This document shows, in pieces, positions 1-8,354 of a stretch of 50,181 nucleotides of DNA. The translations under genes were made by a program, and so were the position numbers. Position 1 is the stretch's first letter; each line of letters starts with the position of its first letter. The DNA is from Bilamarchaeum sp050303335 (lineage in GTDB: Archaea; Micrarchaeota; Micrarchaeia; Anstonellales; Bilamarchaeaceae): positions 1 to 50,181 of the forward strand of contig JBNLBN010000005.1 in NCBI GenBank assembly GCA_050303335.1. The letters are read 5' to 3'. The notes under the pieces were generated by a model. That model did no database searches. It saw only the letters and a program-made list of their open reading frames with translations, and was not told the DNA's origin.

Positions 1-91
1 ATACTGAAATAAGCTCCGTTCCGCTTCCACGGTACTGCTCAAGCTTTTTCAGGAATTTCTTGAAATTATATATCTTCTCGGAATCTCCCAT
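1..91 (-). CDS. prf1: Peptide chain release factor aRF1, N-terminus only
   Basis: Minus-strand reading from the ATG at 91 gives 30 codons that run off the window edge. The peptide starts MGDSEKIYNFKKFLKKLEQY and continues RGSGTELISV, which matches the conserved opening of archaeal/eukaryotic release factor 1 (a lysine-rich helix, then Y-x-G-x-G-T-x-L-I-S). aRF1 reads all three stop codons and triggers peptide release. It lies 5 bases after the carbonic anhydrase stop codon, so it is probably read from the same transcript. Only the extreme N-terminus is visible, so the GGQ catalytic motif cannot be checked. Confidence 0.8.
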   Translation of the reverse strand, partial: MGDSEKIYNFKKFLKKLEQYRGSGTELISV

Positions 92-96
92 AAAAA

Positions 97-639
97 TTAC
101 TCTTTGATCTCGACTCTGCCATCTTCGAAATAGTATTTAGCCTCGACGATCTTCAGCTTGCCTTCCTTCTCAAGATGCCTCACGATCTCGGAGCGGTCCC
201 TGATATCCTCGATCGCATTGGATGCATTGTCGATGATTACCTTCTCGACGTCGCTTTCTTTCCTGGCAGACGGCTTGATTTTGCTCATGATCGCCGCGAT
301 GTTCGGCGGGCAGACTCCTCCTGAACAGGCCGCAGTAACAGCGCCGCATTTCTCATGGCCCATGACCATCAGTACGGGGGTGCCGAGGTGCTCAACGCCG
401 TATTCGATCGTTCCGAGAACGATGTCGTCAACGACATTTCCTGCATTCCTGATAACGAACAGCTCTCCCACGTTGGAGTCGAATATGAATTCCGGGGCTA
501 CCCTTGAATCAGAGCATGTGAGTATTGTCGCATATGGCTTCTGTCCGCCCTTGGTTGCTTCCCTTGCGGATCCTACATCTTTTTCACCGAGCTTCCCTGA
601 CATATACCTCTTATTGCCTTCCTTCAATTTGTCTATCAT
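97..639 (-). CDS. Beta-class carbonic anhydrase
   Basis: Interconverts CO2 and bicarbonate in the cytoplasm using one zinc ion. Numbering from the ATG at 639, the family signature CSDSR is at residues 42-46 (zinc ligand Cys42, with the Asp44-Arg46 dyad) and HEKCGAV starts at His95 (ligands His95 and Cys98). The length, about 180 residues, is normal for compact archaeal/clade-D-type enzymes. A GTG at 648 would add three residues. The gene begins 33 bases after the ankyrin gene stop. A TATA-like TTTTAAAGG on the minus strand near 679-687 could give it its own promoter. No signal peptide is seen. Confidence 0.93.
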   Translation of the reverse strand: MIDKLKEGNKRYMSGKLGEKDVGSAREATKGGQKPYATILTCSDSRVAPEFIFDSNVGELFVIRNAGNVVDDIVLGTIEYGVEHLGTPVLMVMGHEKCGAVTAACSGGVCPPNIAAIMSKIKPSARKESDVEKVIIDNASNAIEDIRDRSEIVRHLEKEGKLKIVEAKYYFEDGRVEIKE

Positions 640-671
640 AGAATTCACGGTAAAATATCGGATGAAAACCT

Positions 672-1151
672 TTAAAATCTGTCTCGGATCATTTCGGCGA
701 TATGGTTGTGCCCTTCGTCCGTTGCAATATCCTCAGCCCGTTTTCCGTCCGCATCTTTGACAACCTCAATTCCGTGTTCAAGCAATACTGTAACTACGCC
801 GCTATTGCCGTTTGAGGCTGCCGAAAACAACGCGTTCCATCCGTTGTTGTCCCTGTGGTTGATATTGGCGCCACGGCCGATAAGGTATTCTACCACATTC
901 AGCTTCCCCTCGAAGGATGCCCACATGAGGGCCGTCACGTTGTCGGAATCAGTGCTGTTGATATCAAGCCCGCCTTCGAGCAGTGCATGGATCAGCGGAA
1001 TCCTTCCTGCCCTTGCCTGTATCATCAGCTCGCTGATCTTCTCCTTCTCATCGTCTGTCGGCATCCTTTTTTCCTCCATCGGTTTTGACGCAATGGCTTC
1101 GTGTTCCCCGACAGTCTTTTTCCCGAGTTTTCTCTTTAGGTCGAACTTCAT
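672..1151 (-). CDS. Ankyrin-repeat protein 1 of the MoxR-VWA operon
   Basis: 159 residues. It has a basic N-terminal tail (MKFDLKRKLGKK), then about 30 charged residues, then three to four ankyrin repeats from residue 50 onward, with the usual N-x-x-D-x-x-G-x-T-A-L-x-x-A and G-A-N-I-N-x-R-D signatures. Ankyrin repeats bind proteins; nothing catalytic is visible. The start overlaps the previous stop as ATGA with a GGAGGGG ribosome site just upstream, indicating translational coupling to ankyrin protein 2. The tail is almost the same as that of its upstream neighbour. A role as adaptor or substrate selector for the adjacent MoxR-VWA pair is inferred from context only. Confidence 0.85.
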   Translation of the reverse strand: MKFDLKRKLGKKTVGEHEAIASKPMEEKRMPTDDEKEKISELMIQARAGRIPLIHALLEGGLDINSTDSDNVTALMWASFEGKLNVVEYLIGRGANINHRDNNGWNALFSAASNGNSGVVTVLLEHGIEVVKDADGKRAEDIATDEGHNHIAEMIRDRF

Positions 1152-1804
1152 GAATGCCCCTCCATTGCTCTTAGGAATGCATCATTATTGTCCCTCGCAA
1201 TATCCATAGCGCTGATTCCGATATTATCTTTCTGGTTTTTGTCTAATCCGAGTCCAATCAGTCGCAATCCTATATCAACACTGGAATTCTGGGCTGCATA
1301 CATAAGGCAGGTCCGCCCGTTATTATCAACAGCATGGACGTCCGCCCCGTTTTCCAAAAGAAAATCAACAGCTTCCATATTTCCCTTTAATGCCATGATC
1401 ATCAATGGAGTTATTCCATTTTTGTTGTCCTCGTCGATGTTTGCTCCCTTGGACGCAAGCATTCTAATTAGTTCCAGATCATTCCTGTAAGCTGCAGAGG
1501 TGAGGCCAGTATCTCCCTCTCCATCCTTTGCATTGACGTCCGCCTTGTAAACAATAAGCCAGTGAACTATCTCACGACTTTGGTTATCGCAGGCATATAC
1601 GATAGCGGGCTTGCTTTCGCCTATTAGACAGTTAGGATCCGCCCCTTCCCGAAGATGCTCAAGGATTCTTGGAAGTACCAGGTCCTTCATCGCTTCTATG
1701 AATTCATCCTGTCTTGGATACGGAATCCTTTCTACAACCGGCTCTGTCCGTACCGCGTCCCGTATCGCATTTTTCCCGAGTTTTCTTCTTAAGTCGAATC
1801 TCAT
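1148..1804 (-). CDS. Ankyrin-repeat protein 2 of the MoxR-VWA operon
   Basis: 218 residues from the ATG at 1804, whose A is also the last base of the VWA gene's TGA; a TTG at 1807 is a weaker alternative. A GAGGGGAT ribosome site lies just upstream. The N-terminal tail MRFDLRRKLGK nearly repeats that of ankyrin protein 1. About five ankyrin repeats follow from residue 45 (for example GANIDEDNKNGITPL and GADVHAVDNNGRT). No signal peptide or membrane segment. Both flanking genes overlap it, so it belongs to the same polycistron. Function beyond protein binding is unknown. Confidence 0.85.
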   Translation of the reverse strand: MRFDLRRKLGKNAIRDAVRTEPVVERIPYPRQDEFIEAMKDLVLPRILEHLREGADPNCLIGESKPAIVYACDNQSREIVHWLIVYKADVNAKDGEGDTGLTSAAYRNDLELIRMLASKGANIDEDNKNGITPLMIMALKGNMEAVDFLLENGADVHAVDNNGRTCLMYAAQNSSVDIGLRLIGLGLDKNQKDNIGISAMDIARDNNDAFLRAMEGHS

Positions 1805-3495
1805 CAATAATCCCCTCTCTGGCTGTGCTCCTCCATGATCTTCAATGTTACCTGCTGCATCTTCCTGGCAAGTTCATCGCCGTTTCTTACGCTGAGGATG
1901 TGCAGTCCTGCATCTTTCAGATCATCAGTCATATCAGTCTCTTCTCCAAGCTGGATATGGAAATAATACTGCGTCCTCATAATGTCTATGAATCTTCTCC
2001 TTACATCTTCCCAGTTCCAGATCTCGCCGTCGGATATTGTCATGAAGACCGACGGATCGTCACTGAGCATTTCCATGATGCTGCCGATGTTGAAGTTGGT
2101 CTCTCCCTGGAACTGAGGGATCATCAGCGACCTTTTCAGCTTTTCAAGACCATGGACAGTAGATGATGTCTTTGCAAAAAATATCCCTCCGAAATCAAGT
2201 TGCTCGAGGATCCCCCGTTCATAGGCTCCTTTTACGATTGCAGACACTCCAAGGCAAAGGTAATGGTACCTGCTCCTGTCTCCCCATGGTATTGTCACTG
2301 TTGATCCGCCATCCCTGCTGCTTATTCCAAGAAGCATGGACTGCGATCGGTCCAGCATTGCAATGTTCAATTTAGGGTAGTTCCTGCGTTTTTCCCTGAG
2401 CGGGAAACTAATCTCATGCATCTGGCTTGCTACTCCGAACTGGAGATCTCCGTCGAAAACCGGCCTGAACGGATCAATATCCGATGTCACATGCCTCTGC
2501 GGATCGTATGCTTCAAAAGTAACTGGTATGAGGGGATAACTATGGTCCCGGGTTTCGCCTTCTGCCGAAACATCCAGCCTCCCGGCCAGTTCGAAATAGA
2601 TGTCCCAGAGTGCATCCTCTGCCTTCATGTATCTTGGAAGCGTCCTTCCCTCGGTATATCTTCTGTATCCGGATCCTTCCGGAACCTCCTCAACAGCATG
2701 CACTCCTCCCGGAGGCGCGATCATCACCATATTGCCCTTCTCATCAGTTTCGATAAGATCCACAAGGTGCTTTGCCATGGTATATGCTATCTGCCTCCAG
2801 TTTTCGATGTTCATGAGCATGTCGCATTTTCCCCTTTTTATCCCGAGATCCTTAACGATTCCAGAAACCGCCCTGTTGGTCACATCATCGTTCCTGAAGA
2901 ACCTTGAAAGGAGTTTCACCCACTCCTTCTGGCCGTTTATGAAGCAGTAGAGCTTTGCGTATGCCTCGTAGATCCTGTTGTAGGGGCCTCCCTGGTCATA
3001 CATGAAAAGCATGTCGCCGTGCATTGGCCCCTCCTTCTGAAGTGCGTAATTGGCGATCAGGTCCTCGATCAGGTTGGAGATGTACTGCACCTGTCCCGTG
3101 TTCACCGGCTTTCCTTTTTCTTCAAATGCCCTTATTATCTCCTCGACGAAGTGTTCGTAGTGGTTTTCAATCGTTCCCGGGCAGCCGAACCTGGATCCGC
3201 CTATGTTAGTATCAGTATGCGCCGTTTCATGGCGACCCAGGCATTTTCCAAGTTCGATTACAGGTTCCACCAGTCCTTTCTTCCTGCAGAAAGCATGGAT
3301 CGCACCCTGCACGTTGGACTGGTCCGGATCAAGCTTCATCTCTATTTTCTTATCAACAATCGTAGTATGGGCAGAATATCTGGGCGCTCCTCCCATCACC
3401 GTGATCTCGCACTGGCCGTTATGGCCTGTTTTTGATATGGCCAAACGTATCTCCTGTTTCAATTTTCCAGGATCTGCCATGCCTGTATTTATCAT
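1804..3495 (-). CDS. VWA-domain protein with HExxH motif, partner of MoxR
   Basis: 563 residues. The C-terminal half is a von Willebrand A domain with an intact metal-ion site: DRSQS at 382-386, Thr466 in GETNF, and Asp489 in SDG. The N-terminal half has HETAH at 89-93 and a downstream N-x-x-E-D at 141-145, an arrangement like the zinc-peptidase-like domain found before VWA in DUF2201-type proteins; this link is by motif only. VWA proteins encoded beside MoxR ATPases act with them as metal-dependent remodelling or maturation pairs (RavA-ViaA, CoxD-CoxE). The ATG at 3495 overlaps the ankyrin-3 stop as ATGA; Met6 is an alternative start. Cytoplasmic. Confidence 0.85.
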   Translation of the reverse strand: MINTGMADPGKLKQEIRLAISKTGHNGQCEITVMGGAPRYSAHTTIVDKKIEMKLDPDQSNVQGAIHAFCRKKGLVEPVIELGKCLGRHETAHTDTNIGGSRFGCPGTIENHYEHFVEEIIRAFEEKGKPVNTGQVQYISNLIEDLIANYALQKEGPMHGDMLFMYDQGGPYNRIYEAYAKLYCFINGQKEWVKLLSRFFRNDDVTNRAVSGIVKDLGIKRGKCDMLMNIENWRQIAYTMAKHLVDLIETDEKGNMVMIAPPGGVHAVEEVPEGSGYRRYTEGRTLPRYMKAEDALWDIYFELAGRLDVSAEGETRDHSYPLIPVTFEAYDPQRHVTSDIDPFRPVFDGDLQFGVASQMHEISFPLREKRRNYPKLNIAMLDRSQSMLLGISSRDGGSTVTIPWGDRSRYHYLCLGVSAIVKGAYERGILEQLDFGGIFFAKTSSTVHGLEKLKRSLMIPQFQGETNFNIGSIMEMLSDDPSVFMTISDGEIWNWEDVRRRFIDIMRTQYYFHIQLGEETDMTDDLKDAGLHILSVRNGDELARKMQQVTLKIMEEHSQRGDY

Positions 3496-4097
3496 TTCAT
3501 TTTCCTCTTCAGGTATGATGCCACATTCCCCTGGCCGTGGATCCTGGCAATCTCAGCAGCAGTTTCCCCATTGTTGTTTACGGCATGAATGTCTGCACCT
3601 TTATCTACCAGCAGTCTGGCCGCCTCAAGCATTCCGAATTTGGAAGCAAGCATCAGCGCTGTTTCTCCGTCGGCGTTTGGGGAATCTACAAGTATCCCCA
3701 TCCTGACTAACTTTTCAGTCAGCATGATGTGGCCGCATGCTGCTGCGATCGAGAGCGAGCTGTTATTCTTTGCGTCAATGCCATATACCCTGGCACCCTG
3801 GGTTATCAGGCATTCGACCACCTCATGGTCTCCCCTGACTATTGCATTGAAGAGGCAGCTGTAGCCGTTCCTGTCGCATGAATGGATGTTTGCCCCTCTC
3901 ATGATAAGCAACTGTATGTCGGATGATGTTCCGCTTCCTGCTGCTTCAAGAAGCTGCCAGTCCAGCCGGGTCATAGGCTCCAGCTTCACGGGCATTGAAC
4001 TGAACCTGGGAATTCTTTCGGTGGGGGGTTCTGATGATCTTGGAACCCTCATCGAATACCCGCCCGGATCCTGGAGAACCTTTCTTTTTCCCATCAT
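3492..4097 (-). CDS. Ankyrin-repeat protein 3, between MoxR and VWA genes
   Basis: I chose the ATG at 4097 because it overlaps the MoxR stop as ATGA and has GAAGGTGA just before it; a longer frame up to 4151 would run 58 bases inside MoxR. The 201-residue product has a basic tail (MMGKRKV), a Pro/Ser/Arg-rich linker to about residue 40, then four to five ankyrin repeats (for example GANIHSCDRNGYS and GADIHAVNNNGET). Lying between the MoxR and VWA genes in an overlapping chain, it is the ankyrin gene most likely to act directly with that pair, though this is inference. Confidence 0.85.
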   Translation of the reverse strand: MMGKRKVLQDPGGYSMRVPRSSEPPTERIPRFSSMPVKLEPMTRLDWQLLEAAGSGTSSDIQLLIMRGANIHSCDRNGYSCLFNAIVRGDHEVVECLITQGARVYGIDAKNNSSLSIAAACGHIMLTEKLVRMGILVDSPNADGETALMLASKFGMLEAARLLVDKGADIHAVNNNGETAAEIARIHGQGNVASYLKRKMK

Positions 4098-5383
4098 TTC
4101 ACCTTCGCAAGCCTTGTCTCGTTGTATTTCCGCAGCATTCTCGAAAAGCACCTCACCCTCGGCCTGCTGAAACCAGCAAGGTGCTGCTCCTCGAGCTTTC
4201 CCTGGTCCGCATTCTGGATTGCCACTCCAAGAGCATCCGAGATGTCTGCAGAGGTGCCGTTTTCCCCAGGAACCGACAGGTCATTCCTGATGCTTTCTAC
4301 TATCTCAAGTGCGGCAAGCCTTCTTGATCCGTTGTTTTTCGCTATGGCTCTTTCAGGAAGCGAATCCGAGAACGGAAGGATGAGTTCAAGCGCAGGATAG
4401 CAGGCATCAAAGACAAGGTCCTCGCTTTCTGCTCCCTTGGAAGCTGCAATCGCTGCAAGGCTCGGAACGAGCGCTCCGAAAACCTTTATTGCACGAACGG
4501 ATGGCGGCATCATGAAATTCAGCGGGTCGTCTGCCGCTTTATGGTCCTTTGATACGAACGATCCGAGATTCCGTATCTCCTCCTTGCTGTAAGTCTTGTC
4601 ACCGATAACAAGTTCGTCCAGCCCCTTTGCAAGGTATACCTGCATCATCCGGACGAAATAATTGAGCGTGCCGGAGAGTTCCTGCAGTCCCCTGTTTATT
4701 TCTATGATCTGACCGGTCCTGTCGGATTTTTCCGACTGAAGCACCCTGGGATCAGAAGACGATTCAAAAATATCGAAAAAATCCGCTTCATGCGGTTTGT
4801 TTATACCGTCGAAATCAAGCGCCAGGACAAGCCTTTCCTTTAGGGCATTGTCTGTCTGAAATGTTCCCGAGAACTCGCCATGGCCGATGTTTGCTGCTCC
4901 TATTGCAATTGAATATCCGTTTCCTTGAATTGGTATCTGCCTGCCGTCGATATCAAGAACTCCGTCTGCAACTGCTAGCCATTCATTCTGGATCATCGGA
5001 AGGGTCCTGTTGAATTCCTCCATTATATGGAGCATCCTGCCAGCAGTGTGGCGGGGTGATATGGCCTCATCAGTCCTGCCTTCTTTTAGAAGATCATAGT
5101 TTACTGACGCATATATGGGCCGCACCTTGAGGTCGTTGGATCCCCTTAGGTGGACCGCTTCGCCGTTGAATATGCCGTTTTTTATATCAGAAATAAGCTG
5201 CGATTTTCCAGGTCCCGACCTTCCGATGAAAACCATGTTCAGCCTTGCCATGAGCCCGGCAAGGGCAATCTCATGCATCAGAATCGGCACTCCGGCAACA
5301 TGTACTATCGGTGTGCTGTTGGTATAAACCTTATTATAATCAAGCAATGGTCCAATCTTCTCTGCCAGGTCTGAGATCTCCAT
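4094..5383 (-). CDS. MoxR-family AAA+ ATPase
   Basis: 429 residues. The Walker A motif GRSGPGKS is at 54-61 and the Walker B equivalent MEEFNR at 121-126 (MoxR proteins usually have DEINR). The sensor-1 Asn is in GAANIG near 165 and an arginine-finger candidate is Arg184 in LKERL. The C-terminal third is helical and unlike textbook MoxR. These ATPases remodel proteins together with VWA partners, and such a partner is encoded two genes downstream. A TATA box at 5407-5414 sits 27 bases before the ATG, so this gene appears to be the leaderless head of the MoxR-ank-VWA-ank-ank transcript. Confidence 0.88.
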   Translation of the reverse strand: MEISDLAEKIGPLLDYNKVYTNSTPIVHVAGVPILMHEIALAGLMARLNMVFIGRSGPGKSQLISDIKNGIFNGEAVHLRGSNDLKVRPIYASVNYDLLKEGRTDEAISPRHTAGRMLHIMEEFNRTLPMIQNEWLAVADGVLDIDGRQIPIQGNGYSIAIGAANIGHGEFSGTFQTDNALKERLVLALDFDGINKPHEADFFDIFESSSDPRVLQSEKSDRTGQIIEINRGLQELSGTLNYFVRMMQVYLAKGLDELVIGDKTYSKEEIRNLGSFVSKDHKAADDPLNFMMPPSVRAIKVFGALVPSLAAIAASKGAESEDLVFDACYPALELILPFSDSLPERAIAKNNGSRRLAALEIVESIRNDLSVPGENGTSADISDALGVAIQNADQGKLEEQHLAGFSRPRVRCFSRMLRKYNETRLAKVK

Positions 5384-5406
5384 GGGGTAGAATGTGATGG
5401 AAAGTG

Positions 5407-5414
5407 TTTATAAA
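5407..5414 (-). promoter_or_regulatory. TATA box of the MoxR operon
   Basis: TTTATAAA, read on the minus strand, is centred 27 bases upstream of the MoxR ATG at 5383. That is the normal archaeal TATA-to-transcription-start distance, so the message should be leaderless and the operon separable from the upstream ankyrin gene. Confidence 0.65.
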
Positions 5415-5463
5415 TGCTGTTTTTGAATGCTTGAAAGACTAGCAGGAAGATTTTTCAGATTCA

Positions 5464-6264
5464 TCATCTATTGCGCCTGTTCAGCTCGTCGTCGCTTCGC
5501 TCAGAAATCCAGAACAGTTCATCCCAATCCTCTAATCTTAGATTTACTGCACCGGTAAACAAACTGCTGATACTCACGTATCCCAATTCGCTTGCGTAAT
5601 CACGGGCGCTTTTTCCGCTCAGATTTCTTGGGTCAATATCAACGTCTGCTTGTAGAAGAAGCTCTACAATATTTTCCTTATAATCATCATATTTTGCAGT
5701 TATTGCAGCCATAAGAACAGTCATTCCTCCCTGATCGGCTGCATTAACATCAGCCCCAAGCTTGATCATTTCGGCTACTACATCGGGGTAGCCTGCCCGT
5801 ACCGCGCAATGCAATGGGGTTTCTCCCTGGATGTTCTTGACATTGACCTTTGCCTTCCATTCCGCTAGCTTAAGTACTGCTTCCACATGGCCGGAACGCC
5901 CGGCAAAATGCATTGCCGTATCGCCATCTGTGTTTCGCGCATTCACATCCGCGCCTTTTTTGGCAAGATAATTCAATACCACTGGCTTGTAGTCCCTTGT
6001 TGCAGATCCCGCAACAAGCATGATAGGGGTGTTTTTGTCCATGTCCCTTGAATCGACGCTGATTCCTCCATCGATGCATCTTTTTATGGAATGGGGCTTG
6101 TTCAATTTTGAAGCCTCAATCAATGTCTCGACTGACGGAGGTCTTTGTGAGAGCGGCATCGGTCTTTCTGATATGGGCGGTTTGCCCGTAATCCTTGATA
6201 TTGGGGGCATACTGGTAGACTCTGGACGGTCGCTTTGTCGTTTTCCCCAAAATTTCAGTACCAT
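5464..6264 (-). CDS. Ankyrin-repeat protein 4, upstream of MoxR
   Basis: 266 residues. A short basic start (MVLKFWGKRQ) leads into a Pro/Ser/Arg-rich linker (residues 12-45), then six or so ankyrin repeats between about 45 and 235 (for example GADVNARNTDGDTAMHFA and VNVKNIQGETPLHCA), and a charged tail ending near DELNRR. A TATA box lies 27 bases before the ATG, so it is transcribed separately, 80 bases upstream of the MoxR gene and on the same strand. The tail-linker-ankyrin plan matches ankyrin proteins 1-3, which suggests paralogy by local duplication. No enzymatic motif. Confidence 0.88.
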   Translation of the reverse strand: MVLKFWGKRQSDRPESTSMPPISRITGKPPISERPMPLSQRPPSVETLIEASKLNKPHSIKRCIDGGISVDSRDMDKNTPIMLVAGSATRDYKPVVLNYLAKKGADVNARNTDGDTAMHFAGRSGHVEAVLKLAEWKAKVNVKNIQGETPLHCAVRAGYPDVVAEMIKLGADVNAADQGGMTVLMAAITAKYDDYKENIVELLLQADVDIDPRNLSGKSARDYASELGYVSISSLFTGAVNLRLEDWDELFWISERSDDELNRRNR

Positions 6265-6282
6265 GGTTAGATTCTGGCAGTA

Positions 6283-6296
6283 CCTTATATTTAAAT
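6283..6296 (-). promoter_or_regulatory. TATA box of ankyrin gene 4
   Basis: On the minus strand ATTTAAATATAAGG is centred about 26 bases before the ATG at 6264, predicting a leaderless message. Confidence 0.6.
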
Positions 6297-6431
6297 GTTG
6301 CTGAAAAAGTTATAACATGTTTTTACTTATAAAAAAACATATATTTAAAAACACTTTTTCCCACATATAGTATGGGAGTTGAGATGGGTGGGAGGAATCC
6401 CATTTAAAAACATTTTAGGTGACAAAAAATC

Positions 6432-7475
6432 ATGAAAACCAAATCTGTTCAGTCGGAATTAAGGGCGCAGCACCGTTCTGCATTCAGGAAACACGAATTG
6501 GCTCTCGACCACGGGCAATCAAGGCAGATGATTATCAACGGAAACCAGGAGGGCCACCAGTCTCTTCTGAAGAGGCACCACAAGTCTCCTGAAGAAAGGT
6601 ATGAGGTAATACAGAAAGGCGAAGCTGATTATGTACATATTAATTGTTCAGATTCAAGGGCCGCAGTGCCTGACCACGAATCCGACAGCCACGTCGGTAT
6701 GCAGACCAGGGTAGCAGGAAACGTGATAACTGCTGAAGGCGCATCATTTGATGAAACCAGGGAAGTGATTAATCTTGTTAAACCTGGAGGAATCGTACTT
6801 TTGACTTCGCACACCAAATGTGGTGCTGTCAAGGCACATGCAGGCTGGGAGAATCAGGGCAGGCCGGATGCTGGAAATGAAGAGCTGACGACGCTTCTCA
6901 ATACGGTCGAAAAGGATAATCCTCACGGTAATCTCGTTGTTCAGGCTGGAAGGGCAACCATGCTTCTCGACGGCCAGATACTCATAACCGGTCACTACGA
7001 CTGGGATGCAATGGAGTCAGTGGAATTCTTCAACCATGGATCTGTCAGGGCTGCAAATCTCCTTAAGGGAGGAATGAGACAGTACCACAAGGATCATGAA
7101 GGGCTCTTTTCCGATTTGACGGCCGGGCAGAGGCCGCACACAATCGCAGTTGCATACCACAAGCTACCTTACAGCACTAATACCATATTCAATGCCCAAC
7201 CAGGAGAAGTATTCACGACCACGGGTTCGGAAGGCGGAATGGATGCATGCGATAAGGCATCATTGCTCTATGCAGCAGAGCATTGCGGAACAAACCATAT
7301 CGCGATGGTCGCTCCGAATATCCGCGGAGTCGAGGCAATGTTCACTAAATGGGAGCAGGACATCCGCGCAATGGTTGTCGGAGGAAAGAGGCAGTTTGAT
7401 GAGGCTCTTAATTCCGGACAGATGGCGATAACGAAGTTCGTCTACAACCTTTCCAACGGAAAGCTCGAATCATAA
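6432..7475 (+). CDS. Duplicated carbonic-anhydrase-like protein, second domain degenerate
   Basis: 347 residues. The first half resembles a beta carbonic anhydrase: CSDSR at 72-76 and HTKCGAV from His127, with Cys130 as third ligand, and a GHYDWD element near 188-192 like the usual C-terminal G-x-x-Y-D. The second half repeats the pattern without ligands: from about 235, AVAYHKLPYS replaces the C-x-D-S-R strand, PGEVFTTTGSEGG matches the P-G-x-x-F-x-x-R-N-x-G-N loop, and MVAPNIRGV replaces the H-x-x-C loop. It is divergent from the ankyrin/MoxR genes. A GGTGA ribosome site is 9 bases before the ATG. Whether domain 1 is active is not certain, since its spacing and loops differ from classical enzymes. 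Confidence 0.75.
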   Translation: MKTKSVQSELRAQHRSAFRKHELALDHGQSRQMIINGNQEGHQSLLKRHHKSPEERYEVIQKGEADYVHINCSDSRAAVPDHESDSHVGMQTRVAGNVITAEGASFDETREVINLVKPGGIVLLTSHTKCGAVKAHAGWENQGRPDAGNEELTTLLNTVEKDNPHGNLVVQAGRATMLLDGQILITGHYDWDAMESVEFFNHGSVRAANLLKGGMRQYHKDHEGLFSDLTAGQRPHTIAVAYHKLPYSTNTIFNAQPGEVFTTTGSEGGMDACDKASLLYAAEHCGTNHIAMVAPNIRGVEAMFTKWEQDIRAMVVGGKRQFDEALNSGQMAITKFVYNLSNGKLES

Positions 7476-8327
7476 TATTTCTATTGAATCAACGACTCCG
7501 TCGCCATCCTCGTCAAAGCCCTGGATGACGGCGTTTTGTTCTATTTTTTCCTTTGCCAATGCCATAATGGCAGCCCTAGTTCCGTGCTGGTTCAGGCCCG
7601 CAACAACAAGTATCTTTGAATTCCTGTTGAAGGGATTCCTGATAAGTTCGACCACCCCGACATTCTCCTCGTATTTCCTTCCGGACTTCCTGTCTATCAG
7701 GGCGAAGCTGTCCCGGTCGAACCTTATAGGTAGCCTGTCATTGATTTCAGCTATGAACGTGTTCACCTTGGGTCCCCCGGCAACGATCAGGTTCATTTTC
7801 TTTACCTCGTCATTGATCCTGGTATCAAGGGAATAGAGGGGGAAATCGAATGTGGCATATCTTCCGAGGTACATGCTAAGTTCAAGCATCCCGAATTCGC
7901 TTGCCCTTGCACGGTATTTGCCGTGTGGGTCCGGCGAACCGACGATCATCCTTCCGTTGAAGAACCCGTGCGATATGAATGAATCCAGGATCTTCGGAGG
8001 CATTCTGTTTGTCAGCTCGGTCTTCTTCCATCCGCCCTTGTCAAGCACGATTGCCAGGCTCTTCGACCTTGAGCGGTATCTTTTGGCTATCCCGCCATTG
8101 TGCTCTTCGTAATCAACGAATTCGATCAGCCCAGCTTTCTCCAGAGCCTTTATATGGTAGTATATAGTCTGCAGGGGCATTCCAACAAATCGGGCGATCT
8201 TTGCAGGATATGCGGGGTCCCTTGATATTGCCCGCAGGATCTTTATCCGCTCAGGCGTGAGGACGCCTGAAAATCTTGAACTAATCCTTGAGCATTCCAT
8301 GCTCAGGTCATCATCAACAAGCTTCAT
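7470..8327 (-). CDS. Winged-helix regulator with S-layer-like C-terminal domain
   Basis: 285 residues from the ATG at 8327; a GTG at 8336 would add three. Residues 20-85 form an ArsR-like winged helix (TPERIKILRAIS, then AKIARFVGMPLQTIYYHIKALEKAGLIE). The C-terminal half has VAGGPKVN and ELIRNPFNRNSKILVVAGLN, patterns like those in the C-terminal domain of archaeal S-layer proteins, here in a cytoplasmic regulator. The tail DEDGDGVVDSIE looks like a calcium-binding EF-hand loop. It is divergent from glmS across a 21-bp palindrome and probably regulates itself and glmS. It converges on the carbonic-anhydrase-like gene with a 6-base overlap. Confidence 0.75.
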   Translation of the reverse strand: MKLVDDDLSMECSRISSRFSGVLTPERIKILRAISRDPAYPAKIARFVGMPLQTIYYHIKALEKAGLIEFVDYEEHNGGIAKRYRSRSKSLAIVLDKGGWKKTELTNRMPPKILDSFISHGFFNGRMIVGSPDPHGKYRARASEFGMLELSMYLGRYATFDFPLYSLDTRINDEVKKMNLIVAGGPKVNTFIAEINDRLPIRFDRDSFALIDRKSGRKYEENVGVVELIRNPFNRNSKILVVAGLNQHGTRAAIMALAKEKIEQNAVIQGFDEDGDGVVDSIEIL

Positions 8328-8354
8328 TGAAACCACTATTAATTTTTTTGAATG

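Noticed and set aside
158..760. Long plus-strand frame opposite the carbonic anhydrase gene, and similar long antisense frames across the window.
   Set aside because: They mirror real genes in another frame, with compositions rich in Ser/Pro/Arg and no domain pattern.
4097..4151. Extended N-terminus of ankyrin protein 3 (18 extra residues).
   Set aside because: It would overlap the MoxR coding end by 58 bases, while the ATG at 4097 has a ribosome site and an ATGA junction as in the rest of the operon.
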